From: Gaiellasilicea sp037721555
GTDB lineage: Bacteria; Actinomycetota; Thermoleophilia; Gaiellales; Gaiellaceae
Assembly: GCA_037721555.1 (NCBI GenBank)
Contig: JBBJOI010000046.1
Location: 1 to 19,839, forward strand
Direction: 5' to 3'
DNA: 19,839 nt
This document shows, piece after piece, positions 1 to 6,908 of the stretch. The notes beneath the pieces were generated by a model. It was not told the DNA's origin. It ran no database searches and saw nothing but the letters and a program-made list of their open reading frames with translations. Position 1 is the stretch's first letter; every line of letters begins with the position of its first letter. The translations under genes were made by a program, and so were the position numbers.

Positions 1-2476
1 CCTGCGAAGGCTCTGGCGGTGCGGCGCCGTTGCCCGATTCTGCACCGGCGCCGACGTCTTGCCCTGCGTCGAGGACCTGCTGCTGCTCCGGGGGCGCACC
101 CGTTCCCTTCTTGCGCCGGCGACGCCGGCGAGACTTACGGGCCGTAGCCTTCGGCGCCGGGAGGTTATCGGCGAGCGCGTTGGCGATGTCCTGGGTCTCG
201 TCGAGCTCCTCGCGCGCCCGGTCGAGTGACGCGTTCGCGCGCGAGGTGTACCCGTCCGCCGACGCGAGCAGCGCTGCACCGACGTCGAGCGGCAGCGCCT
301 TGGCGACCTGCACGAGCCTGCCGACGTTCTCCTCGTGCCGGTGACCGCGCGAGTTGGCGACGGCACCGAGCAGGCGCTTCGCCTCAGGGAACTCGGCGCT
401 CGCGCGCCGATCCTGAATCTTGCGCGTCACCTTCGCCAGCCGCCACGTCCACCGCTGGAGGATCTGGTCGGGTGCGTTGGCCTTCCCCTCACCGATTGCC
501 CGCAGGAGCATCCGGACACCCGCCGCGCGGTCTTTCTCCCACGGCGGCGCCTGCGAGACGAGCGTGACGAGATCGTCGAAGTCGGCGCGTTCCACGGCGG
601 TCGCGACCCGATCCTGCAGGGCCGTCATCCGCAACCGCCGGTTCGGATTCTCGGCGGCGCAGATGGAGAGGAACGTCTCGAGGGCCGGTTTCGACGCACG
701 TCCCTCCGCGAACTTCTTCGCGAAGGCCGCGCGCTGGTCGAAGCGGATCTGGCGGCCTGCGATCGTGGCCCAGTAACGCTGCTCGTCCTCGTCAAGGTAC
801 TTCGGGTCGATCCGCTGCCATTCGCGCTGGATCACCGCGAGGCGGCGAGCGACGTCCGGGGTGACCGGAACGAGCCATGGCGCAGGCGACAGTCTGCGGC
901 GGGCGCGACGCTGGACACGGCGGCGTGGCGCTGGCGTGACGCGTGCGCCTTCGCGGTAGAAGTCAGCGTCGAGCAGCGAGTGCAGCGAGATCACGCGGTC
1001 CGAGTGCGTCGACGACTTGGGCACGAAGTCAACGACTATCCCGGCTTCCTTGCGCGGGTGCGTCCGCATGATGCGTCCGATGCGTTGCTGGTAGACCCGC
1101 TTCGAGGCGGTCGGCGCCAGGTGCATGCACACGGTCGCACGCGGCGAGTTCCAGCCCTCGGCCAGCAGCATGGCGTTGATCAGGACGTTGATCTCGCCGC
1201 GCTCGTAGGCCGCGAGCGTCTCGGCTAGCTTCACCGGCGGCGTGCGGCCAGAGACCGCCTCCGCCTTCATCCCGGCTGCGCGGAACTCCTGCGCCAGGTT
1301 GTAGGCGTGATCGACGCCGGCGGCGTAGACGATCCCGGGGGTCGAGTCGAAGAGGTGCCTGTAGAGGCTCGCCGCCGCTTGATTGAGGGCCTGATGATCA
1401 AGCGCCGCAGCGAGGGCGCGCTCCTCGAAGTCGCCTCCGATGATCGGCACCGAGTTGATCGCGGCGGCCGGCGGTACTCGCATGGATCGAAGCGGGGCAA
1501 TCAGGCCGCGCCGTGCTGCGTCCGAGAGCGGCAGGTCGTCGACCGAAGCGGGGAAGACGTCGGAGACCTGCTTTGCGATCAGCTGCTCCGTCGCCGTCAT
1601 GCCGATGTAGATCGGCTCGGGGAAGCTACGGATCGCCGCGCTCGTCTTCTCGCCGAGCGCGGTATGGGCCTCGTCGCAGATCACGAGCTGGTAGGCGGTT
1701 CGCGAGATCGATCCGACATGCCGCGCGAACCACGCGTAGGTCTGGATCGTGATCGGGTCTGGCCGCAGCGGCTCCCGGCCCGGCTCGATCACGGGCGTGA
1801 ACCGGTCGCCGTACCCCTCCGTCGTCAGGTCGCGCTGGAACTGCGAGACGAGGAGCCGGCGGTGCGTGAGAATGAGGATGCCGAGGGTGCGCGCCGACTC
1901 GACGAAGCCGGCTGCGGCGATGGTCTTGCCGGATGCCGTCGGGTGCCGGAACCGGTAGCGGCGGACGGCGCCGGGATCCTCGGCCGCGAGATCGGGCTCC
2001 TCCTCGAGTTCCTCGCCATCCTCCGGCACCAGCTCGTCCTCCTCGAGCTCCTCCTGGTCTGAGTCCTGCTCCTGCTGGACGACGTCGCCGTTGCCGTTCT
2101 CCTCCTCCGCCGCGTCACGCTGCTTCGCGGCGATGAGCTCTGTGAGCATGCCGGCGAGCGCGTCGATCTGGTGCTTCCGCAGCTCGGTGCCGCCGGCGGT
2201 CGTCGGGGGCTTCAGCGAGAGCACGCGCTCGAGGCCGAGCATGAGGCCGAAGCGCACCTTCCAGCGCGCTGACGGTATGCGGCCCGCAGCTGCGATCTCC
2301 GCGAGCGCCTCTTCGAGAGCTGCAGCACGGGCGGTTCCGGGGGCAAGGGCCTCGGCTGGATCCTCGCCGGAATGGAGGAAGGGCTCGCCGGCCCACTCCT
2401 GCGCTCGGAGCGCGTCGGCAGACAAGCCGTTCGCCGCGTCCGACGTGAGTGTCGGGTTCAGTGTCGCTTCTGACAT
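1..2476 (-). CDS. SF2 DEAD/DEAH-box helicase, 3'-partial at left edge
   Basis: The minus strand stays open from an ATG at 2476 to the window edge (at least 825 aa, no stop reached). Visible motifs are a motif 0-like LRKHQ (99-103), Walker A HPTASGKT (178-185), motif II CDEAH (267-271), motif III MTAT soon after, and motif VI QQRIGRIMR (463-471). These define an ATP-dependent superfamily-2 helicase with both RecA-like lobes. Between motif 0 and Walker A lies a strongly acidic insert (about 122-169, mostly E/D/Q), which is unusual. The region after 480 is helical and of unknown fold. Near the edge is a basic run (SRRRRRRKK, about residues 780-790) that could bind nucleic acid. No good Shine-Dalgarno sequence precedes the ATG, so the start could lie a little elsewhere. 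The substrate (DNA or RNA) cannot be told from sequence. Plus-strand open frames across this stretch are shadows. Confidence 0.88.
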   Translation of the reverse strand, partial: MSEATLNPTLTSDAANGLSADALRAQEWAGEPFLHSGEDPAEALAPGTARAAALEEALAEIAAAGRIPSARWKVRFGLMLGLERVLSLKPPTTAGGTELRKHQIDALAGMLTELIAAKQRDAAEEENGNGDVVQQEQDSDQEELEEDELVPEDGEELEEEPDLAAEDPGAVRRYRFRHPTASGKTIAAAGFVESARTLGILILTHRRLLVSQFQRDLTTEGYGDRFTPVIEPGREPLRPDPITIQTYAWFARHVGSISRTAYQLVICDEAHTALGEKTSAAIRSFPEPIYIGMTATEQLIAKQVSDVFPASVDDLPLSDAARRGLIAPLRSMRVPPAAAINSVPIIGGDFEERALAAALDHQALNQAAASLYRHLFDSTPGIVYAAGVDHAYNLAQEFRAAGMKAEAVSGRTPPVKLAETLAAYERGEINVLINAMLLAEGWNSPRATVCMHLAPTASKRVYQQRIGRIMRTHPRKEAGIVVDFVPKSSTHSDRVISLHSLLDADFYREGARVTPAPRRRVQRRARRRLSPAPWLVPVTPDVARRLAVIQREWQRIDPKYLDEDEQRYWATIAGRQIRFDQRAAFAKKFAEGRASKPALETFLSICAAENPNRRLRMTALQDRVATAVERADFDDLVTLVSQAPPWEKDRAAGVRMLLRAIGEGKANAPDQILQRWTWRLAKVTRKIQDRRASAEFPEAKRLLGAVANSRGHRHEENVGRLVQVAKALPLDVGAALLASADGYTSRANASLDRAREELDETQDIANALADNLPAPKATARKSRRRRRRKKGTGAPPEQQQVLDAGQDVGAGAESGNGAAPPEPSQ

Positions 2477-2900
2477 GTGCGCAGCACCTTGTTTGGTGCC
2501 GCTCCCTTGAGGGTTCGCGCGCTCGTGCAACTGCTTGGGCGACGAGCTGCGCTTGGCCGGAGCATACCTCATCCCCCCGGATCTCGCTCTTGGTGCGGCC
2601 CGCGCCGTCGTATAGTTCCTACCGATGGAGCGGCGAAAAGGCTTAGCGGCAGTCCTCGGGGGGTGCTGTGGTGATCGCGGCACCAGTCGGACTGTTTCTC
2701 GCCTCTCGCCGCCGTCACCCCGGTGCCTTTCGGCAGTTCGCCCGGTTCTTTTTAGACCGGCTACTGGCGCTGCGATCTCGCAGGTCAGTTGACGGTGGGC
2801 ATCGCTGCATTGGTGGGCTTCGAGGACACGCAGGCCGACCTCGTCTCGCACGTCGAAGCGGTCGGGCTGGCGCCGACGCGGCTTTCGGGGACGCGGCGCG
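2477..2900. other. gene-poor intergenic region
   Basis: This 424-nt stretch lies between the 5' end of the helicase and the next plus-strand gene. Open frames here have mixed third-position composition, unlike the neighbours. It holds a promoter-like TTGGTG/TATAGT pair, a CCGG-based hairpin with a T-rich loop near 2737-2756, and one weak 56-codon TTG frame. No RNA family is recognised. Confidence 0.5.
2590..2616 (+). promoter_or_regulatory. possible sigma70-type promoter
   Basis: TTGGTG (2590-2595) and TATAGT (2611-2616) are separated by 15 nt, slightly shorter than the usual 16-18. It is the most AT-rich hexamer in the gap and points toward the hypothetical gene that starts about 285 nt downstream. 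Only the two hexamers support it. Confidence 0.25.
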
Positions 2901-2959
2901 GTGCCCTCCGAATTGGCAGAGGGTGCGGGGGGGCGCTTCTGCCCTACCTCACCCGCTGA
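2789..2959 (+). CDS. possible small ORF, 56 aa
   Basis: A TTG-started frame begins with residues like LTVGIAALVGFEDTQADL. The first 37 or so codons have mostly G/C in third position, as real genes here do. The end becomes Gly/Arg-rich and less convincing. It would overlap the next gene if that gene starts at 2901, but would sit 10 nt upstream if it starts at 2970. No ribosome-binding site is evident and no family is recognised. It may be a gene remnant or noncoding. Confidence 0.2.
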   Translation: MTVGIAALVGFEDTQADLVSHVEAVGLAPTRLSGTRRGALRIGRGCGGALLPYLTR

Positions 2960-3614
2960 CCCGGCCGCGGTGCCGAACTGGGCCGACTTGGTCGAGCGGG
3001 CGCGCGGTCGCTATGAGGACGGCGAGCGCAGGCTGCCCGACGATCCGGACGCGCGTCAGCGCCAGCTGACGCGGATGGGGAACGCCGCGACCGCCGCCGG
3101 GCTCAGCTCGCTGATGGCCGGCCGCAGCGACGCCGGGTGGTTCACGCGGGCCGCGGAGCGCTACCGCGAGAGCTGGGAAGGCGCGCCGCCGAACAGTTGG
3201 GGTCGCCCGATCGGGGCCGTGAAGGCGCGAATTCTCGCCGGCGACTGGGAGGCCGCTGCAGACGACGCGCGGTGGACGCTCGAGGCGGGCGCGGCGGAAG
3301 CCGACTCGCCGATCGCCCGCTATGCCGCCGCGCTGGCGCTCCTCGTCCTCGGGGACTGGGGAGAGGCGCGCGTCAACGCCGATCAGGCTCGGGCGAGCAC
3401 CGACTTTCCCGGCGAGGTAGCCGACGCCCTCGCCGCCATCGCCGCCGAGGATGTGGTCGGGTACCTAGAGGCGGTCGAAGACGTGCTCTCCTCGTTCGAG
3501 ACCCGCTCGGACTACCTCGAGGAGATCCCGGTTGCGGACACGGTTCTCGTGCTCCAGGCGCTCGCGGGCCGCCGAGGTATGGCGGCTGTGCTCGACTCGC
3601 CTCTCCTGCCGTAG
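2901..3614 (+). CDS. hypothetical protein with TPR-like helices
   Basis: The frame encodes a 237-aa soluble, acidic, Ala-rich protein made of helical segments. Pairs such as AAERYRESWEGAP, ILAGDWEAAADDARWTLEAG and ALALLVLGDWGEARVNADQA resemble tetratricopeptide-type repeats. The C-terminus (VADTVLVLQALAGRRGM...SPLLP) looks like a conserved tail I associate, from memory, with uncharacterised proteins in haloarchaea and actinobacteria. Third-position GC is high through the body. The start is uncertain: GTG at 2901 is the longest choice, while GTG at 2970 (before PNWADLVERARGRY) removes a low-complexity leader. Neither has a clear ribosome-binding site. A terminator-like palindrome follows 84 nt after the stop. 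The function is unknown, perhaps protein-protein scaffolding. Confidence 0.72.
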   Translation: MPSELAEGAGGRFCPTSPADPAAVPNWADLVERARGRYEDGERRLPDDPDARQRQLTRMGNAATAAGLSSLMAGRSDAGWFTRAAERYRESWEGAPPNSWGRPIGAVKARILAGDWEAAADDARWTLEAGAAEADSPIARYAAALALLVLGDWGEARVNADQARASTDFPGEVADALAAIAAEDVVGYLEAVEDVLSSFETRSDYLEEIPVADTVLVLQALAGRRGMAAVLDSPLLP

Positions 3615-3697
3615 CGTGGCCGAGCGGTCTGGAAGCGAAGGCCCCTGGGGAGAGATTGTGACGTCCTTGTTGCGGTTGAGCCGTCCGCGCTGGAGGT

Positions 3698-3720
3698 CTA
3701 GGGACAGTCCCTAGTCTTTT
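3698..3720 (+). terminator. intrinsic terminator-like palindrome
   Basis: CTAGGGAC-A-GTCCCTAG (3698-3714) is a perfect 8-bp inverted repeat around a single base (7 bp if a 3-nt loop is assumed), followed by TCTTTT. It lies downstream of the plus-strand hypothetical gene and just before the convergent end of the phosphogluconolactonase gene. The T-tract is only on the plus side. The core GGGACAGTCCC also resembles REP-type palindromes. Confidence 0.55.
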
Positions 3721-3749
3721 GTCCAGCGCCTCCGATGCGCGATTCGCGG

Positions 3750-4463
3750 CTACCCGTCGAGCAGAGACGCGGCCGCTCTGTCGAGCAGGGCCACGGTCGC
3801 GCGGCCGCGGACGAGGCTCGCCGGTGTCTCGGCGCTCGGTTCGGCGGCGAAGGTGCGGCGCACCGCGTCGGCCTTCGCATCGCCGTCGACGAGGTAGACA
3901 AGGAGTCCGCAGCTCCCGAACATCGGCGTCGTCATCGTCACTCGCGGCACGAGCGGCTCGAGGCCCGCCTCGGCCGCGACGGCCCGACGATCGGTCTCCG
4001 CGAGCGCAGGGGAGCCGGGAAACAGGGAGGCGGTGTGGCCGTCGGGGCCGATCCCGTTGAGCGCGAGATCCAGGGTGATCCCGGCGAGCTCCTCGCTGTA
4101 GAGGGCCGCCGCCTCCTCTGCCGGTAGCTCCCCACGCACCCGATGCACCTCGGGCGGAACCGCGAGCGCGTCGACCAGCTTCTCCCGTACGAGCCGGTAG
4201 TTCGACCGCTCGTCTGATGGCCGCACGGCGCGCTCGTCGCCGAACCAGGCGTGGACGTCCCGCCAGCGAGGCTGGAGCCTGGCTGCCGTCGCATAGGCCC
4301 GTCCCACCGTGCCGCCGCCCGACAGGGCGAGGTTCGCGCCCGCTCGCGCGTGCTCGGCGAGCAGTTCCGCCGCCGCACGCGCCGGATCCTCCACGATCCG
4401 GACGTCGACGCTCAAGCGCCCGCGCTCACTGGAGGGGCGCTCATTGGGGGTCGCCGCGCGCAA
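3750..4463 (-). CDS. pgl: 6-phosphogluconolactonase
   Basis: It hydrolyses 6-phosphoglucono-1,5-lactone to 6-phosphogluconate in the oxidative pentose phosphate pathway, in the cytoplasm. The 237-aa frame has the family hallmarks: LALSGGGT (45-52), WFGDERAV (73-80) and the signature GIGPDGHTASLFPG (137-150). The length is normal for the DevB/SOL family. The longest start is a TTG at 4463, giving a 23-nt overlap with the end of proC. A second TTG near residue 17, just before SVDVRIVEDP, is also plausible because the homologous domain begins about there. The gene is the last of a minus-strand cluster after the DNA glycosylase and proC, so it is probably co-transcribed. Glucose-6-phosphate dehydrogenase is not in the window. 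Confidence 0.93.
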   Translation of the reverse strand: MRAATPNERPSSERGRLSVDVRIVEDPARAAAELLAEHARAGANLALSGGGTVGRAYATAARLQPRWRDVHAWFGDERAVRPSDERSNYRLVREKLVDALAVPPEVHRVRGELPAEEAAALYSEELAGITLDLALNGIGPDGHTASLFPGSPALAETDRRAVAAEAGLEPLVPRVTMTTPMFGSCGLLVYLVDGDAKADAVRRTFAAEPSAETPASLVRGRATVALLDRAAASLLDG

Positions 4464-5265
4464 GCTCTTTAGACCGATCCATCGCCGCCTGGATCGCGTT
4501 CAGAAAGGCGGCCCGCACGCCGGCTCGCTCGAGCTCCCGGATGGCAGCGATAGTGGTTCCGCCCGGCGAGGTCACCATCTCTCGGAGCTCGACCGGATGC
4601 ATCTTCTCGTCGCGCAACTGCTTCGCGGTGCCGAGCATCGTCTGGACGACGAGCTGGGTCGTCACCTCGCGGGGGAGCCCGAGCAGGATCCCGGCCTCGA
4701 TCATCGCTTCCGCAAGGAGGGCGAAGTAGGCAGGCCCGGAACCGGAGACCGCTGTCACCGCGTCCATGTGCGGCTCCGAGACCCGCACCACCCTGCCGAG
4801 ATGCCGGAGGGCCTCCTCGGCCAAGGTCAGGTGCTGCTCGTCCGCGTGCGCACCCGCGCACAGTCCCGCGATGCCTTCGTGCACGATCGACGGCGTATTC
4901 GGCATCGCCCGCACGACGGGCACGCCCACCGCGAGATGCCGCTCGATCGCCGCTGTCGGGATCGCCGCGGCGATCGTCAGCACCGTCTGCTCCGGCTGGA
5001 TCAGCGGGCCGATCTCTCCCAGGAGCCCGTCGATGTCCTGCGGCTTGACCGCGACGACCACGAGGGCCGCCCCCGCGGCCGCCGCCGCGTTCGACTGCGT
5101 GGCCTCGATCCCGTAGCGTTCGCGCAGCTCCTCGGTGCGCTCCTGGCGCCGCGCCGACGCGCTGAGATTGCCGGCGTCGCGCCAACCAGACGAGAGCAGC
5201 CCGCGGATCAACGCCTCGCCGATCCGGCCGGCGCCGAGAATTGCGATCCGCCGCTCGTCGACCAC
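4441..5265 (-). CDS. proC: pyrroline-5-carboxylate reductase
   Basis: It catalyses the last step of proline synthesis, NAD(P)H-dependent reduction of 1-pyrroline-5-carboxylate. The protein is 274 aa, the usual length. The N-terminal Rossmann fold shows GAGRIG (11-16), followed by VAVKP (71-75) and MPNTPS (121-126). The C-terminal dimerisation and active-site domain carries SGSGPAYF (174-181) and VTSPGGTT (231-238), matching the ProC signature. Its start lies 9 nt after the stop of the upstream DNA glycosylase gene and its end overlaps the 6-phosphogluconolactonase frame, so an operon is likely. The three functions (repair, proline, pentose phosphate) are not obviously linked. Confidence 0.96.
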   Translation of the reverse strand: MVDERRIAILGAGRIGEALIRGLLSSGWRDAGNLSASARRQERTEELRERYGIEATQSNAAAAAGAALVVVAVKPQDIDGLLGEIGPLIQPEQTVLTIAAAIPTAAIERHLAVGVPVVRAMPNTPSIVHEGIAGLCAGAHADEQHLTLAEEALRHLGRVVRVSEPHMDAVTAVSGSGPAYFALLAEAMIEAGILLGLPREVTTQLVVQTMLGTAKQLRDEKMHPVELREMVTSPGGTTIAAIRELERAGVRAAFLNAIQAAMDRSKELARGDPQ

Positions 5266-5274
5266 CGGCGGAGT

Positions 5275-6117
5275 CTAGGCCGCGCGACGAGACGCGACGC
5301 GGACGAGCCGCGCCCGATCCGCGCTCGCCCCGGGGACGAGCCCGGCCATGGAGCCGCGCATGAGGTAGACGCAGGCGAGGCCGGCCCACTCTCCGTACGG
5401 CTCCAGCACCGCGGCCGTCTCCCAGGTCTCGACCCAGCGGCCCCAGAAAGACGAGCAGAGCTTCACGAGGGCGAGGTCGCCGACGAGCCCGTAGCGGTAG
5501 CTCCCGAGCCCTTCCAGCCCGATCACGCCAACCGACCACGGGCCGATCCCCCGCTCGCGCAGCAGCCGCGCCTCGACGGCTTCGACCGGCAGGCTCCGCA
5601 GTCGCTCGAGCTCGAGCGAGCGGCAGAGTCGGACGAGCGTAGACGCACGCGCGGTTGCGAGGCCGAACCGCCGCAGCTGCGCCGGAGAGAGACCGCCGAC
5701 GGCCTCGCGCGTCAGCCCCGGCTCGCCGCACGCGCGCAGGATGGCGCGTTCGATCGCCCGGGACCGGCGCGAGTCGATCAGCTGGCCGCAGATCGCCCGA
5801 ACCACCGACTGGGTGACAGTCGCGAGGCGGAGCGGCCGGAGCCCGTGCAGCTCGCGGATCGAACGCCCGAGCAGCGGGTCCGAGCGGAAGCGGCGCACGA
5901 ACTCGGTGTGGTCGTCCTCGAGGGCGAGCATGAAGCGCAGAAGCAGCAGGCCGGCTTCGTCGCGGGCTCGCAGTACGAGCGCGCCGTCATGGCGCTGCCA
6001 GGCCTCTCCCACGTCTCCGCCGGGCAACGGCGTCCGGTAGGCGTCCGTCCGCGCGCTCAGGCGAAGTGAGTAGAGACCCCGTGGCTTGACGACGTCCTGC
6101 AGCACGAGCCGCACCAT
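5275..6117 (-). CDS. AlkA-like DNA-3-methyladenine glycosylase (HhH-GPD family)
   Basis: This is a base-excision repair glycosylase that probably removes alkylated purines. Counting from the ATG at 6117 it has 280 aa. The HhH-GPD core includes SVVRAICGQLIDSRRS (104-119), the helix-hairpin-helix LRERGIGPWS (186-195), and LVGDLALVKL (211-220), where Asp214 matches the catalytic aspartate position of AlkA. The N-terminal ~90 residues resemble the AlkA amino-terminal beta domain. No Cys-cluster for Fe-S binding follows, unlike MutY/Nth. The frame remains open to a GTG at 6156, but that extension lies inside a long palindrome, so the ATG at the palindrome edge is preferred. It is first in the minus-strand cluster with proC and pgl. 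Confidence 0.85.
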   Translation of the reverse strand: MVRLVLQDVVKPRGLYSLRLSARTDAYRTPLPGGDVGEAWQRHDGALVLRARDEAGLLLLRFMLALEDDHTEFVRRFRSDPLLGRSIRELHGLRPLRLATVTQSVVRAICGQLIDSRRSRAIERAILRACGEPGLTREAVGGLSPAQLRRFGLATARASTLVRLCRSLELERLRSLPVEAVEARLLRERGIGPWSVGVIGLEGLGSYRYGLVGDLALVKLCSSFWGRWVETWETAAVLEPYGEWAGLACVYLMRGSMAGLVPGASADRARLVRVASRRAA

Positions 6118-6281
6118 AGAGCTTCTAACACGCCGAAGCCTGAGCCGTCGGGACACGCTGGGCGGCGCGATGCAGCGTCCTCGGTCGCGCCCATACTCTC
6201 GAGTATGAGCGCGACCCTGCGTCCTTGCCTCGCACCACCCATCGCATCCCGCCGACGAGGCCTCAGCGTGTTAGAGGCTCT
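6118..6281. repeat. 164-nt imperfect palindrome A between divergent genes
   Basis: The two halves are reverse complements over most of their length and are centred exactly at 6199/6200. The outer arms match as AGAGC[T/C]TCTAACACGC. The core is GGTCGCGC-x-CATACTC, a 2-nt loop, then GAGTATG-x-GCGCGACC (6183-6216), 15 pairs with one mismatch. The element fills nearly the whole gap between the divergent glycosylase ATG (6117) and methyltransferase ATG (6297), so both leaders or promoters must use it. No coding capacity is apparent. Confidence 0.85.
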
Positions 6282-6296
6282 TACTGTTGTCACCTG

Positions 6297-6908
6297 ATGC
6301 GCCTGACCGACGCGATCTCCCTCCGCTCGCGCCGACGTAAGCTCGCCCTGTTCCTCGAGTCGATGCGGCCGGACTCGGAGACGACGATCCTGGACGTGGG
6401 CGCCGACGAGCTCGGGTTCGGCCAGCGCAACGGCTGCGGGACGCTCAACTTCTTCGAGGAGCTCTACCCCTGGCCGGAGCGCATCACGGCGCTCGGGCAG
6501 CACGAGGGGCGCACCTTCGCCGAGCGGTACCCGAGCGCGCGCTACGTGCAGGGCGACGCGCTGGAACTTCCGTTCGGAGACCGCGCGTTCGACATCGTCT
6601 TCTCGAACGCCGTGATCGAGCACGTCGGGCCGCGGCCGGCGCAGCAGCGCTTCGTCGACGAGCTGCTCCGCGTCGCGAACCGTGCTTTCGTCACGACGCC
6701 CAATCGCTGGTTCCCGCTCGAGGTACACACTCGGGCACCGCTCGTGCACTGGCTGCCGGAGCGAGCGGCTCATCGCGCCTACGACCTGCTCCGCAAGCCG
6801 TGGGCGAAGGAGAACCACCTGCTGCGCCCGAGCGATCTCCGCGCGCTCTTCCCGCCCGGCACGGAGATCGTGAATCTCGGGATGACGCTGGCGGCGATCG
6901 TTGGCTGA
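6297..6908 (+). CDS. class I SAM-dependent methyltransferase
   Basis: The 203-aa protein has a Methyltransf_11-like core: motif I ILDVGAD (31-37), then VQGDALELPFGDRAFDIVFSNAVIEHV (split across about residues 84-110), where the GDALELPF and FSNAVIEH segments are the usual motifs II-IV. The C-terminal part (HLLRPSDLRALFPPGTEIV) matches the type of methyltransferase often found beside glycosyltransferases and polysaccharide genes. The acceptor substrate is unknown. The ATG at 6297 is chosen because it lies just outside the palindrome. The upstream in-frame extension to 6225 falls inside it and looks noncoding. The stop overlaps the start of the membrane polymerase gene by 8 nt, so the two genes are translationally coupled and probably act on the same glycan or lipid. 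Confidence 0.85.
   Translation: MRLTDAISLRSRRRKLALFLESMRPDSETTILDVGADELGFGQRNGCGTLNFFEELYPWPERITALGQHEGRTFAERYPSARYVQGDALELPFGDRAFDIVFSNAVIEHVGPRPAQQRFVDELLRVANRAFVTTPNRWFPLEVHTRAPLVHWLPERAAHRAYDLLRKPWAKENHLLRPSDLRALFPPGTEIVNLGMTLAAIVG

Noticed and set aside
335..1228. Long plus-strand open frame of 297 codons
   Set aside because: It is antisense to the helicase, whose reading frame carries all canonical SF2 motifs. The plus frame has Arg/Ala/Gly/Asp-rich sequence typical of GC-rich shadow translation.
1307..2062. Plus-strand open frame of 251 codons
   Set aside because: It covers the helicase Walker A and DEAH segments in antisense and shows no motif of its own.
2668..3069. 133-codon plus frame in the gene-poor gap
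   Set aside because: Third-position base use is mixed and the second half is another frame of the hypothetical gene; no family features were seen.
3612..3697. Complete tRNA gene
   Set aside because: Only a D-arm-like segment is present; no anticodon loop, T-loop consensus or closing acceptor stem can be drawn.
4309..6069. 586-codon plus-strand frame
   Set aside because: It is antisense to pgl, proC and the glycosylase, all with clear signatures. The frame is His/Arg/Asp-rich shadow sequence.
6225..6296. N-terminal extension of the methyltransferase
   Set aside because: It lies inside the long palindrome and reads as an unrelated sequence, while the conserved part begins after the ATG at 6297.
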